Below are positions 1-8,962 of a stretch of DNA of 64,000 bases, in pieces (position 1 is the stretch's first letter; every line of letters starts with the position of its first letter). The position numbers and the translations under genes are program-made. This DNA is from Acinetobacter sp. ANC 4805 (GTDB lineage Bacteria > Pseudomonadota > Gammaproteobacteria > Pseudomonadales > Moraxellaceae). The stretch lies in contig NZ_JAKZGD010000006.1 of the NCBI RefSeq assembly GCF_022549495.1, forward strand, positions 124,001 through 188,000. The letters are read 5' to 3'. The notes under the pieces are model-generated. The model saw only the letters and a list, made by a program, of their open reading frames with translations, did no database searches and had not been told where the DNA came from.

Positions 1-79
1 AGCGAACAATGCGCCAGCCATTTTTAGCTTGTTCAATAATTAAATCTGGGTGATAACTATTTAAATCGGGAGAAGTCAT
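1..79 (-). CDS. Enoyl-CoA hydratase/isomerase-like protein, N-terminus only (partial)
   Basis: Only the first 26 codons are in the window; the gene runs off the left edge. The ATG at 79-77 overlaps the ung stop codon by one base (TAATG), so the two are probably translationally coupled. The visible peptide ends in NGWRIVR, the kind of first beta strand seen in crotonase-fold (enoyl-CoA hydratase/isomerase) proteins just before the LNRP motif. That motif lies outside the window, so the family call is an inference from very little sequence. Confidence 0.4.
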   Translation of the reverse strand, partial: MTSPDLNSYHPDLIIEQAKNGWRIVR

Positions 80-792
80 TATGCGTCCAGTTGCCAGTCT
101 ATTGGCTCAATGCCATGTTGTTTCAAATAATGATTTGTTTTAGAAAATACTTTACAGCCGAAAAAACCACCTCGGTTTGCAGCAAGTGGGGATGGATGAG
201 CTGCGGTTAGCACAAGATGTTTATTACGATCAATTCGCTGCCCCTTACGTTGTGCATATGCACCCCATAAAATAAACACAACATGCTCTCGCTGCTCATT
301 CAGTACATCAATCACGGCATCAGTGAATTCTTCCCATCCTTGTTTTTGATGAGAAGTTGGTTGTCCTGCTTCAACAGTCAATACACTATTTAACAGCAAA
401 ACCCCTTGTGCAGCCCATTTACTCAAATCCCCATGACGAGAAATAGGTACCGTGAGATCGGTATGTAATTCATGAAAAATATTACGCAAAGATGGTGGTA
501 ATGCAACCCCTCTTTGTACAGAAAAACTTAGACCATTGGCTTGATTTGGGCCATGATATGGGTCTTGCCCTAAGATCACGACCTTCACACCATTTAATGG
601 CGTTGTATTCAATGCATTAAAAATTTGCTTACTCGGTGGATAAATCGTTTTCTGTGCAAGAATTTGTTGTTGCAAAAACTCACGTAAACCATCCATCTTT
701 TGGCTGAGCAGAAAATCTGACAAAGAGATTTTCCATGACTCATCCAACTGAACTTTATTGAGTTTTTCCTGCTGTTGTTCAGTAAATTGCAT
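79..792 (-). CDS. ung: Uracil-DNA glycosylase
   Basis: Family 1 UDG that excises uracil from DNA as the first step of base-excision repair; cytosolic. The 237-residue protein has the water-activating loop GQDPYHG (about 75-81, catalytic Asp77) and the minor-groove intercalation loop HPSPL (about 199-203). An in-frame ATG at 822 would add ten residues. I chose the ATG at 792 because an AAGGA lies six bases upstream and the protein then has the usual family length. Downstream it overlaps the partial enoyl-CoA hydratase-like gene by one base. Confidence 0.96.
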   Translation of the reverse strand: MQFTEQQQEKLNKVQLDESWKISLSDFLLSQKMDGLREFLQQQILAQKTIYPPSKQIFNALNTTPLNGVKVVILGQDPYHGPNQANGLSFSVQRGVALPPSLRNIFHELHTDLTVPISRHGDLSKWAAQGVLLLNSVLTVEAGQPTSHQKQGWEEFTDAVIDVLNEQREHVVFILWGAYAQRKGQRIDRNKHLVLTAAHPSPLAANRGGFFGCKVFSKTNHYLKQHGIEPIDWQLDA

Positions 793-837
793 CAACATTC
801 CTTGAAATAACGATTCCAACATTTAAATCCGTATGAC

Positions 838-1434
838 TTAAATATTGACTTGTAACTCTACATTTGGGTTTTGGAATTTAATTCCATTTTTCAGATTTTC
901 ATACATTTGAGGATCACTCCACTCAGCTTGCACTTGCTCTGAGAAAATAATTTGTTCTAAGCTGAGTAATCCCATCTGCTCATTTTCAATATCTTCTAAG
1001 AAACTTTGTGCATAACCAGTATCGGTTTCATGCACGATAACGGAATAAACCTCAACATCACCTTCACCATTTTGTGTCATGGTTGAAGCAAGTACCTGTT
1101 GTGCCAAATAAAAGAAGATTCTTGAAAACTGTTCAGCCGATGGCGAAACAGGCAAAGCCACCCACCGCGCACTAAACGTTTCACATGCTTGAATATATTC
1201 GGGATCATCTTTTTGCCAATAACAAATTGCATGATCAAAACTATCAAAGAGCTCCTTGATGACACCTTTCAACAAGCCAAAATCATAAACCATTTGCCCA
1301 TGATCTAACCTTGACGCTTTTAATAGTAATTCAACTTTATAACTATGCCCATGAATCGAACGCTTACAGCGATCCGATGTACAATTCCGTACGATATGAG
1401 CATTTTCAAACTTAAATAATTTACGAATTAACAT
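838..1434 (-). CDS. queD: 6-carboxytetrahydropterin synthase (QueD/PTPS family), long form
   Basis: Pterin synthase-fold enzyme. QueD converts dihydroneopterin triphosphate to 6-carboxytetrahydropterin in the queuosine/7-deazaguanine pathway. Visible hallmarks are a first zinc-ligand histidine in FENAHI (near 13), a cysteine-rich catalytic segment (CTSDRCKRS) and the HGHSY zinc-ligand pair, then a second catalytic histidine in FDHA. At 198 residues it is much longer than the roughly 120-residue E. coli enzyme; the extra sequence is a central insert plus an acidic C-terminal tail. Other queuosine genes are not adjacent, so the exact PTPS subfamily is inferred. It lies 45 bases upstream of ung on the same strand. 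Confidence 0.8.
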   Translation of the reverse strand: MLIRKLFKFENAHIVRNCTSDRCKRSIHGHSYKVELLLKASRLDHGQMVYDFGLLKGVIKELFDSFDHAICYWQKDDPEYIQACETFSARWVALPVSPSAEQFSRIFFYLAQQVLASTMTQNGEGDVEVYSVIVHETDTGYAQSFLEDIENEQMGLLSLEQIIFSEQVQAEWSDPQMYENLKNGIKFQNPNVELQVNI

Positions 1435-1543
1435 GCACCAAGCTGATCTATATCTGCAAACAAATTTTATTATAAAGCAAAAAATTCATCGATGGGATTG
1501 ATTTTAAACCTTGTGACGATTCAATAATCCAATCTGTAAGTCG

Positions 1544-2497
1544 TTAGAATAGTGCAAGACTTCTTGAATAAACAATCACTTGTTTATCTTTCCGCATCAT
1601 TAGGCTAGTAAACTGGCGCTTTCGTTCGCTTAAAACAACTTCAATTTGGGCAGTAAAATAATTCGACTTGCTATCTAACAATGATGCGGCATCAGTTTTA
1701 CTTTGTTCATCAATCCCAGAAAAAGCGCTTAATTTCCATAAATCATCAACATTATTAAAATGAGTTAACTCTGTTTCCTTGACTTTCAATTGTTGTTCAA
1801 CAGCCTTTATATCAACTTTAGGATCAATACTTGCTAACAGCAATGCAGGTGCTGTATTCATATTGACCTTCGTTTGCTCAGGTAATGCCGTGACATACTG
1901 CTTGATTAAATCGTAGTTTTTGCCTTCAAAACCGCGTACCAGCTTTAACTCTTCAACACTATGAAACTTGGTATTCGGTGTTAAATATGCGGGATCTAAT
2001 CCTTGATAATAATTACTTTCTGCACCCATAGCACCAATCGTTTCATCATCAGCATCTTGCCAATCAATCACCGCTTGACTGAGTTCAGCTGGTAGACCTA
2101 CACGTTGCAACAACTTTTCAAACCAACGTCGTGCAGAATCATCGACCTTACCATCTGCTTTAACCAAGTTATTCAGATTAAACTTACCAGACTCATCTAA
2201 TAATTTTCCCGACACAGAACCATCCTCAACAGGAAATGGTGGCATCGGTTTCGCCCAATTTTCCTGTAAGTGATCTATACTGCTGCTATTATCATTATCT
2301 TGAATGAGTAACTCAGAAAAAAAAGCTTCCGCACTTTTTGCGTACAATAACGATTGATCCTGACGCATCAAATAACCTGTATTTTCAGCAGTATTCGTTT
2401 GTCGTTTAGCGATCGTTGCAGCCAAAATCGTTGCCAAAGCAACCATGACTAAAATCGTTAATAAAGCTACGCCACGCTGAGATGAATAATTTTTCAT
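1544..2497 (-). CDS. gspK: Type II secretion minor pseudopilin GspK
   Basis: Tip component of the type II secretion pseudopilus. The N-terminus has a prepilin-like leader ending in RG followed by VALLTILVMVALATILA. Residue +5 of the mature protein is Thr instead of the Glu found in other pseudopilins; lack of Glu5 is typical of GspK. The large soluble domain (317 residues in total) matches the family's big alpha-helical insertion, with DWQDADDE in the helical region. It is last in a gspH-I-J-K run and its ATG overlaps the gspJ stop by four bases (ATGA). Confidence 0.92.
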   Translation of the reverse strand: MKNYSSQRGVALLTILVMVALATILAATIAKRQTNTAENTGYLMRQDQSLLYAKSAEAFFSELLIQDNDNSSSIDHLQENWAKPMPPFPVEDGSVSGKLLDESGKFNLNNLVKADGKVDDSARRWFEKLLQRVGLPAELSQAVIDWQDADDETIGAMGAESNYYQGLDPAYLTPNTKFHSVEELKLVRGFEGKNYDLIKQYVTALPEQTKVNMNTAPALLLASIDPKVDIKAVEQQLKVKETELTHFNNVDDLWKLSAFSGIDEQSKTDAASLLDSKSNYFTAQIEVVLSERKRQFTSLMMRKDKQVIVYSRSLALF

Positions 2498-3126
2498 GGT
2501 GGTGACTGATTACCCAACAATTGATTTGCATTCAATAGACTATAAATCCACTCATAATCCGTACCCGCAACCGTAAGCTGTATTTTTAAGCCTAGTGGTA
2601 ATTTTTTTAACTCAGCAGCATTATTAGGATCACCAACATTTTCAGGCCATTGCGTCAGTTCCTGTGGGTTTAGAACCAGTACTTTAAACTGATCAACATT
2701 TTCCAGCAAAGTACTTGAAATAGGCTGCACACGATTTGGAATATTTAAGTTCGAATACTTGAGACGATATACTTTCTTTTGCGCTGAGTCATAACGATAT
2801 TCAATACGTTCATATGGCGATAAACCTTGTTTCAGCGGATCAGACACCCCTGCTTTACTAAACATGAAACCACGGTCATTTAACACCAAAGCTGCTTGTA
2901 ATTGTCGACCATCATTTGCCGTTAATGGAATGATTTGCAAACTATCTCTTAAAATCTGCTGATAAGCATCTTGTAGTGCAAATAAATGTGTTTCGTGTTC
3001 CGCATTACGATCTTTTACTTTTAATAAATAATCAAAGACTTTCCATCCAAGCATTGAAAGTACTGCAAAAATAGCAATCGCAACCAATAATTCAACGAGG
3101 GTAAAGCCATTTTTAATTTTCATCAT
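2494..3126 (-). CDS. gspJ: Type II secretion minor pseudopilin GspJ
   Basis: Minor pseudopilin expected to form the tip complex with GspI and GspK in the periplasm. The N-terminus carries a prepilin peptidase site, G^FTLVELLVAIAIFAV, with Glu at +5 and a single hydrophobic helix. At 210 residues it is normal for the family. Two adjacent ATGs (3126, 3123) sit across the gspI stop codon, so translation is probably coupled to gspI; its stop overlaps the gspK start. Confidence 0.92.
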   Translation of the reverse strand: MMKIKNGFTLVELLVAIAIFAVLSMLGWKVFDYLLKVKDRNAEHETHLFALQDAYQQILRDSLQIIPLTANDGRQLQAALVLNDRGFMFSKAGVSDPLKQGLSPYERIEYRYDSAQKKVYRLKYSNLNIPNRVQPISSTLLENVDQFKVLVLNPQELTQWPENVGDPNNAAELKKLPLGLKIQLTVAGTDYEWIYSLLNANQLLGNQSPP

Positions 3127-3509
3127 GTCTTAGCTTTTGCAGGATAATTAAAGAATACGAGATTGGTAATACCTGCTTCAACCTTACCTTGCTCAGTATT
3201 AAATAAACTCACTTGTAATTCGATACGTTGTATTTTTGGACTAATCGTTGATTGTGCTTTTTTATCAATCTGCCAAGTCTCACCTTGTGAAGTCACTTGT
3301 TTCGACTGCGTTCCATCTAACCATTCTTGATTCATCTCCATCATTGCAACCTCATTCATTGCAACAAATTGTGCTTTCGTCCGCAGAATTGCACTCGATG
3401 TAGATTGGGTATATTGCATCGCAATTTTCGTTAATGCAATTGCTGTAACAGCAAATATTGCTAATGCAACCATCACTTCAAGCAAGGTAAAGCCTTTAGT
3501 CTTCTTCAT
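3123..3509 (-). CDS. gspI: Type II secretion minor pseudopilin GspI
   Basis: Smallest of the minor pseudopilins (128 residues). It has the class III signal G^FTLLEVMVALAIFAV with Glu+5, followed by a short globular domain. GspI nucleates the GspIJK tip complex in characterised systems. Its 5' end overlaps gspH by 14 bases and its stop overlaps gspJ, which indicates one tightly packed operon. Confidence 0.93.
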   Translation of the reverse strand: MKKTKGFTLLEVMVALAIFAVTAIALTKIAMQYTQSTSSAILRTKAQFVAMNEVAMMEMNQEWLDGTQSKQVTSQGETWQIDKKAQSTISPKIQRIELQVSLFNTEQGKVEAGITNLVFFNYPAKAKT

Positions 3510-4047
3510 TTACTTTACCCAAGTGATCCATTTTCAACTCATGTCCAATAGGTTGCTGTTCATAATAAAATTGGATGCGAACAGGCTTCACCTCACCATT
3601 GCCGAACCATATGAGTTGTGGTGCCTTGCCCCCCAATAGGTCTTCATTTCTCGCCTTTCGATGCTCTTCAGCGTCTAAAGCTTGAATACTAAAAGAAACA
3701 TTATTGGGCAGTTCACGGACTTTAAACTCTTTATAAAGTTGCCAAGTACGATCAGCTTGCTGGATTTGTTCATGACTCTGATCATGATATTCAAATAAAT
3801 TATAGCGAAATGGTGCAACATCACTGGCATTTTGAGTATTTAAAGCAAAGACTTTGGCTTGATCTGTGGATTCTTTATTAATCTTCTTAAGATCAAGAAT
3901 AAACATTTCTCTCGCTTGCATTGCGCGACGCTGGTCCACACCACCAATATTCAAAACCACCAAGGATGTCATAATCGTCATGATTACAATCACCACCATG
4001 ATCTCAATGAGGGTAAAACCTTGTTGTAATCTATGTGGTGATTTCAT
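3496..4047 (-). CDS. gspH: Type II secretion pseudopilin GspH
   Basis: Pseudopilin with leader QQG^FTLIEIMVVIVIMTIM (Glu+5 present) and a 183-residue precursor whose beta-rich domain ends in an acidic tail. GspH links the tip complex to the major pseudopilin GspG. GspG and GspF are not in the window and gspE lies about 58 kb away, so the secretion genes are dispersed. It starts eight bases after the TetR gene and may share its transcript. Confidence 0.88.
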   Translation of the reverse strand: MKSPHRLQQGFTLIEIMVVIVIMTIMTSLVVLNIGGVDQRRAMQAREMFILDLKKINKESTDQAKVFALNTQNASDVAPFRYNLFEYHDQSHEQIQQADRTWQLYKEFKVRELPNNVSFSIQALDAEEHRKARNEDLLGGKAPQLIWFGNGEVKPVRIQFYYEQQPIGHELKMDHLGKVNEED

Positions 4048-4055
4048 TTTATTTA

Positions 4056-4673
4056 TCAGCCATTCGCTAAATATTCAATTTGTTTTGGCAAACCTAAAGC
4101 TTGTTCAATGTAAGCAACACGTAAAGTGTCTCTAGAACCTAGATAACGCTGATAGAAACTCGAATTTAGAATGACTGCCGCACCATAGGTCAACGACCAA
4201 ATCGAAGCTAAATAATCACGTGTTGTCATCGTACTATGAATATCCAGTAAATAACTTTCTGTCATTCTAATAATAATACGCAGACGTTGACGGCGAACTT
4301 TGTAAAGTTCGCTGAATAATAATTGAATTCCTTGACCTGTCGTTGATAAACGCTCTTCAATCTGATGAAACAAAGCGGTGCGCTCAGGATGATGTAAATG
4401 ATGCAGCATGAAAAAAGCTAAATGCTCAGGAAAAGCTTTCTCTGTATCCTGAATCATTTCGAGCAGCATTCGTTCATTACGAATAATCAGCAACATATAC
4501 AATTCATCTTTACTTTGAAAGTGTTTATATAATGTGCCTTTTGCAAGATCCAATTCCGCCGCTAAAGCGTCTAAGGTCATGCCTGCTTCACCATTTTCTA
4601 ATAGGAGTTGCTCAGCGATCTGAAAAATTAAGGCTTCTCGTGCTCTAAACTGAGCTTGGCGATCCATTTTCAC
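4056..4673 (-). CDS. TetR/AcrR family transcriptional regulator
   Basis: N-terminal TetR helix-turn-helix: AREALIFQIAEQLLLENG, then MTLDALAAELDLAKGTLYKHFQSKDEL, the canonical recognition-helix sequence. The C-terminal ligand domain (about 60-205) is helical and unassigned. Start is ambiguous: GTG at 4673 has an AGAGAG about eight bases upstream, while the ATG at 4667 is two codons further in. The stop lies eight bases before gspH, so it could be co-transcribed with the pseudopilin genes. Whether it regulates secretion is not shown by the sequence. Confidence 0.9.
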   Translation of the reverse strand: MKMDRQAQFRAREALIFQIAEQLLLENGEAGMTLDALAAELDLAKGTLYKHFQSKDELYMLLIIRNERMLLEMIQDTEKAFPEHLAFFMLHHLHHPERTALFHQIEERLSTTGQGIQLLFSELYKVRRQRLRIIIRMTESYLLDIHSTMTTRDYLASIWSLTYGAAVILNSSFYQRYLGSRDTLRVAYIEQALGLPKQIEYLANG

Positions 4674-4707
4674 GTGATAACTCTCTTTCCTAATACAACA
4701 AAACCGT

Positions 4708-5481
4708 TTACTTCAAATGAAGAAGATTCTCAAAATTCTGCGTGGTAATCATACCAATTTCTTCAACTGACTTTTGATATACATCACCCAATGCTTTTGC
4801 GACATAAGGTACATATTTAGGCTCATTGGTTTTACCACGATATGGCATAGGGGCTAAATATGGACTATCTGTTTCAATCAATACACGATCAAGCGGAACT
4901 TGCTTCGCAACATCACGTAAAGCTTGTGCATTTTTAAATGAGACAATCCCAGAAAAAGAAATATAGTAACCACAATCTAAAACTGCCTTTGCTGTTTCCC
5001 AATCTTCAGTGAAACAATGCAAAATACCATGTGTCGACTGCTCTGCTCTTATAATATCGACTGTATCGTGTTTGGCTGATCGTGTATGTACAACAACTGG
5101 TTTTTTTACAATTTTTGATGCTTGAATATGACGCGCAAAACATTGTTTTTGCTCTGCAATAAAATCTGTGCTGTGATAATAATCTAAGCCTGTTTCACCT
5201 AATGCCCAAACTTTTTCAGATTGGGCCAGTTCCACCAAATAGTCTGTTGTCGCCCGCGCCATAATATGATCATCTTCACATGGATGAACACCTACAGAAT
5301 ATCCCACGTCATCATGTCGAGAAGCAATTTCAGCCAATTTAATATGATCATCCAAATCAACTGAGATGCCCATAAATCTTGAAACACCTGCAAGGCGAGC
5401 TTGGGCAAGCGCTTGATCTAAACTCCCATCGTAAGGACTTAGATCTAACATGGTTAAATGGCAATGGGTATCAACAAACAC
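4708..5481 (-). CDS. TatD-family metal-dependent hydrolase (YcfH-like)
   Basis: TIM-barrel amidohydrolase-superfamily protein. It shows the metal-binding DTHCHL near the N-terminus, GETGLDYY in the middle, HTRSA and HCFTE histidines, and the C-terminal TDSPYLAP motif, in the standard TatD/YcfH order. Length 257 is typical. TatD homologues are 3'-5' nucleases, and the YcfH branch is usually beside holB as here. The start is GTG at 5481 with AGGA seven bases upstream; no nearer ATG fits. Confidence 0.9.
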   Translation of the reverse strand: MFVDTHCHLTMLDLSPYDGSLDQALAQARLAGVSRFMGISVDLDDHIKLAEIASRHDDVGYSVGVHPCEDDHIMARATTDYLVELAQSEKVWALGETGLDYYHSTDFIAEQKQCFARHIQASKIVKKPVVVHTRSAKHDTVDIIRAEQSTHGILHCFTEDWETAKAVLDCGYYISFSGIVSFKNAQALRDVAKQVPLDRVLIETDSPYLAPMPYRGKTNEPKYVPYVAKALGDVYQKSVEEIGMITTQNFENLLHLK

Positions 5482-5498
5482 GCTTATTTCCTATCAAC

Positions 5499-5843
5499 TT
5501 ACATCGTAAAACTTGGACGATCCATCGCTTTTGAACCAGCCAACAATCTCTCAGCCTCATTTTTGTAATACACACCTTTCTCACCAGCCAACTGAATCGC
5601 AAAACCTTGTGGTTTAAAATGTGTTTGCTTATGTGAAATCCAAATCACCTTACCCGTCAATGGAATCTTTTGCGCTTGCTCAGGCAAAGTCGCCAACACA
5701 AAAACCTCTTGCCCCATTTTGACAACTTGTTTGGTCGAAACAAATAAACCGCCACCCTGAACAAAAGGCATATAACTCGATTGCAAAGTTGCTTTATCAG
5801 GGATATTGACCTGTATAATTCCGCCCATCATTTGTGGTTGCAT
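5499..5843 (-). CDS. pilZ: Type IV pilus assembly protein PilZ
   Basis: Single-domain PilZ protein of 114 residues. The visible core is YMPFVQGGGLFVSTKQ, then GQEVFVLATLPEQ and the strand GKVIWIS. It lacks the RxxxR and D/NxSxxG motifs needed to bind cyclic di-GMP, as does the founding P. aeruginosa PilZ. Such degenerate PilZ proteins act in pilus biogenesis through the PilB/FimX machinery. GGGG lies about seven bases before the ATG. Its neighbours holB and tatD match the order in related genomes, but here a 352-base gap separates it from holB. Confidence 0.9.
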   Translation of the reverse strand: MQPQMMGGIIQVNIPDKATLQSSYMPFVQGGGLFVSTKQVVKMGQEVFVLATLPEQAQKIPLTGKVIWISHKQTHFKPQGFAIQLAGEKGVYYKNEAERLLAGSKAMDRPSFTM

Positions 5844-6195
5844 AACATTCCCCTGTCAAATACGAATAATTTGAAACACCAATATTTTTACACCGTTGAT
5901 AAATCTATAAACATATCAATCACATTTATATGTTTCTCAAACCAATCATTGGCTACCGTCAACTTTTAAAAATTTATAACAACTACTCTTTTGATTATAG
6001 GAAACAATCCGACAAACAACAAATAATGTTTAAGGAAAACTGTTCGAAAACAAACAAAAATGGCTTTTATTTATACAAATATAGCGCTCTACGAGTCACT
6101 ATTTGAGAAGTGATCATAATAACGAAAACCTTAGGCTTTGCGTTAATGCACAATGACCGAGAATCCACTTTGCACTAAAGTTTTTGATTTATTTA
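5844..6195. other. Intergenic stretch between holB and pilZ, no gene found
   Basis: This AT-rich 352-base gap has no open frame with a plausible start and ribosome binding site, no strong hairpin with a T-tract, and no resemblance to a known RNA that I can see. It presumably holds the pilZ promoter. Confidence 0.5.
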
Positions 6196-7179
6196 CTAAA
6201 CCACATGCATCAATTGAATAAACAACTGATCGAGTACCAATTGTGTTTGTACATTTTGCTCAACCATCAATTTCTTCTGTTGCAAGTCAGAATAAATTTG
6301 AAATAACGATTCTAAATCATAACACTGCGCAAGCTGTGTCAAATCTAAATCATCATTTCTCAAAGACTGATTTAATTTTAGAGCAACCAAATCAGCTAAT
6401 AAATATTCAAACATGGTCATGAATTCTGAAAAATTCAATTCTTTAGACCACTTACTTGAATAGTTTAAAGGCATATTCTTTTCAGTAACCAGTTTAAACC
6501 AATCACTCAAAAATACAGCTCGCTTTTGCAACCAATCACTCTGATGAAGCTCGATTGCAGTCAATGGCATGCCATTCGCTAGGTTAAGCAATAAAGTCGT
6601 TTGTTCAGCCGAAATATTTGGAATTTGCTGTTGAATAAAATTCTGCGCATCCTCAACATCTAAACGGTCTAAAGCAAAATGCTGCAATCGACTACGAATG
6701 GTTGCGGGTAATTTCAAATAATGATCAGCCAACAAAATTAAAATCACCCGTTCCCCAGGTTCTTCTAAAGTCTTTAACAATGCATTTGCGGACGCTGTAT
6801 TTAAAGCCTCTGCTGGCTCAATAACAATAACTCGCCACCCATCACCTGTTTGCTGAACAAATGGCAATAAATCACGGATTTTCTCGATCTTTATTTTGGC
6901 ATTCTGCTTTTTATTTTCATCATCTGTAGTGATATGTACATAACGTGGATGAGTATTAGATTTCAACCAAAGGCAACTACTACACTCACCGCAAGCTTGT
7001 TCAACTTGTTTATTTAAACATAAGACCCAAGCCACAAACCGTTCAGTGAATTGATGCTTCGCACAGCCCTGCTTACCATAAAAAAGCAAACCATGTCCTA
7101 GATCAGGAAATCGCGTTGTCAATAACGCCCATGTTTGCTTATGCCAAGAATAAACGGTTGTTGACTGCATACTCACCAT
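6196..7179 (-). CDS. holB: DNA polymerase III subunit delta'
   Basis: Clamp-loader subunit of the replicative polymerase. The AAA+ N-terminal region has a degenerate P-loop (FYGKQGCAKHQF), as expected for the ATP-inactive delta' subunit. A zinc module follows (CLNKQ...CGECSSC), then the sensor region ASANALLKTLEEP, which is diagnostic for HolB/DnaX relatives. Length 327 is normal. ATG codons at 7179 and 7170 are both possible; neither has a convincing Shine-Dalgarno. It starts two bases after the kdsB stop. Confidence 0.92.
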   Translation of the reverse strand: MVSMQSTTVYSWHKQTWALLTTRFPDLGHGLLFYGKQGCAKHQFTERFVAWVLCLNKQVEQACGECSSCLWLKSNTHPRYVHITTDDENKKQNAKIKIEKIRDLLPFVQQTGDGWRVIVIEPAEALNTASANALLKTLEEPGERVILILLADHYLKLPATIRSRLQHFALDRLDVEDAQNFIQQQIPNISAEQTTLLLNLANGMPLTAIELHQSDWLQKRAVFLSDWFKLVTEKNMPLNYSSKWSKELNFSEFMTMFEYLLADLVALKLNQSLRNDDLDLTQLAQCYDLESLFQIYSDLQQKKLMVEQNVQTQLVLDQLFIQLMHVV

Positions 7180-7181
7180 AA

Positions 7182-7943
7182 TTATTCAAACAAACTTACA
7201 GGTAATGCATTTAAACGCTCTAAATCAGCTTGGGTATCCACGCCTGGCGGCAGATTGGCTTCGGCAATATCAATTGCGATACGATGACCATTTTCTAATA
7301 CACGTAACTGTTCAAGGCTTTCTAATTTTTCAAGATTACCTTGTTCCCATGTTACATATTCTTGCAATAATTTCACACGATATGCGTACAAGCCTAGATG
7401 ACGAAAGGCTTGATTATGCAGCTTTGGCTCTAGTAATTTTGCCCCATCACGATCATAAGGAATGGTTGCTCGACTGAAATACAGCGCTTCTTTACGATTG
7501 CTCATCACGACTTTGACAATACTATCGCGTTGAAATTCATCTACAGCATGTATAGGTTCACATAAAGTAGACATCGAGCAATGTGGATAATCAACTAATA
7601 ACTGTGTGACTTGTTGAACCAATTGAGCAGGAAGTAAGGGTTCATCACCTTGCACATTTACAATAATATCGTCTTGTGCCCAACCTTTGAGACGAGCGAC
7701 TTCACTTAAACGATCTGTGCCTGATGGGTGATCAGCACTGGTTAAAACAACATCAATGCCTTCAGCACGACAAACCTCAGCAATACGCTGATCATCTGTT
7801 GCAACACACAAATCATCAAATCCTTCGACTTTTTTCGCTTGATCTACCACACGCAAAATCATTGGACGACCATGAATAAGTAATAATGGTTTTGCAGGTA
7901 AACGCGAACTCGCAAAACGAGCAGGAATGACAATATGTTTCAT
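7182..7943 (-). CDS. kdsB: 3-deoxy-manno-octulosonate cytidylyltransferase
   Basis: CMP-KDO synthetase that activates KDO for the inner core of lipopolysaccharide/lipooligosaccharide; cytosolic. The N-terminal nucleotide-binding motif [16 protein letters not shown] is followed by VATDD and the [10 protein letters not shown] signature, with the C-terminal RHLGLYAYR segment. Length 253 is standard. It sits nine bases downstream of lpxK, linking it to lipid A synthesis. Confidence 0.96.
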   Translation of the reverse strand: MKHIVIPARFASSRLPAKPLLLIHGRPMILRVVDQAKKVEGFDDLCVATDDQRIAEVCRAEGIDVVLTSADHPSGTDRLSEVARLKGWAQDDIIVNVQGDEPLLPAQLVQQVTQLLVDYPHCSMSTLCEPIHAVDEFQRDSIVKVVMSNRKEALYFSRATIPYDRDGAKLLEPKLHNQAFRHLGLYAYRVKLLQEYVTWEQGNLEKLESLEQLRVLENGHRIAIDIAEANLPPGVDTQADLERLNALPVSLFE

Positions 7944-7952
7944 GGTAGATCT

Positions 7953-8960
7953 CTAAGAAAATTGAATACCAACGTGTTGCAATTGCTGTTTCAACAAAGC
8001 ATAACAATCAGAAGACAAAACCGCTTCAACAGGCACAACCCAAATTGGAATACTAAATTCAGGATGCTGTTTCAACAATACTTTAAACTTTACCGCATCT
8101 TTTTCGGTGGTAATAATCGCATTTTGATTATTAAAAGTAAGATCACTGATTTGATAATCATGATGATCGGGGAACTCATGTGCCTGATACTGATTCACTT
8201 TTAACTGATTCAACGTTTGATAAAACCGCTGTGGAAAGCCAATACCAACAACTGCATTAAAACACTGACTTGAATCAAATCTATTTAGGTCTAGACTCGC
8301 ATTTAACAGATACGGCTGCCCAATCTCTAAATGCATATTTCTTTGTGTTTGTGCAACTTTGGTATGCTCAATCACGGTGCTGCCATTTAATCTTGACTTT
8401 GGCTCACGTAGATACCCTTCAGGTAGCAGTTTTTCATTCCCTAAACCACGATTTTGATCCAATACAATCCACTCGATTTGACGTGCTAACGCCCAGTGCT
8501 GCAAACCATCATCACTGATAATCAAATCAAGCTTTTCAGATTGCAATAATAATTCAACGGATGCTTGACGGTTCGGTCCAACAGCCATCGGCACATGAGT
8601 CGATTGAACAATCAGACAAGGTTCATCGCCTGCAACATCTGGCTCAGAAAGAGCATTGACCAACAGTGGAAAAGGACCTTTCCCGCCATAGCCACGACTG
8701 ATCACACCAACATGAATACCTTGTTGCTGTAAATACTTGACCAGTTCAATTAACAGAGGCGTCTTTCCACTACCACCCACTGTAATATTCCCAATGATCA
8801 TGACTGGAATCGGTGCTGTATAGCTTTTCTTAAAACCAACAGCATACAAGGTCTTATTTAACGAAAAAATTAAACGATACAATAATGACAAAGGGCGCAA
8901 TACGATCAGCCAAGGCGCTTTTTTATTCCAAGCATCTTGCACATATTGTGCGATTGACAT
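7953..8960 (-). CDS. lpxK: Tetraacyldisaccharide 4'-kinase
   Basis: Phosphorylates the 4' position of the lipid A precursor at the inner face of the inner membrane. The P-loop GNITVGGSGKTP (about 57-68) is the characteristic LpxK Walker A, preceded by one hydrophobic N-terminal helix and followed by SRGYGGKG and SDDGLQHW, also family signatures. Length 335. It starts two bases after msbA ends, making an msbA-lpxK-kdsB unit as in many gammaproteobacteria. Confidence 0.96.
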   Translation of the reverse strand: MSIAQYVQDAWNKKAPWLIVLRPLSLLYRLIFSLNKTLYAVGFKKSYTAPIPVMIIGNITVGGSGKTPLLIELVKYLQQQGIHVGVISRGYGGKGPFPLLVNALSEPDVAGDEPCLIVQSTHVPMAVGPNRQASVELLLQSEKLDLIISDDGLQHWALARQIEWIVLDQNRGLGNEKLLPEGYLREPKSRLNGSTVIEHTKVAQTQRNMHLEIGQPYLLNASLDLNRFDSSQCFNAVVGIGFPQRFYQTLNQLKVNQYQAHEFPDHHDYQISDLTFNNQNAIITTEKDAVKFKVLLKQHPEFSIPIWVVPVEAVLSSDCYALLKQQLQHVGIQFS

Positions 8961-8962
8961 CG

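Noticed and set aside
1077..1265. Overlapping frame inside queD
   Set aside because: Fully contained, no ribosome site and no similarity to known proteins; shadow of queD.
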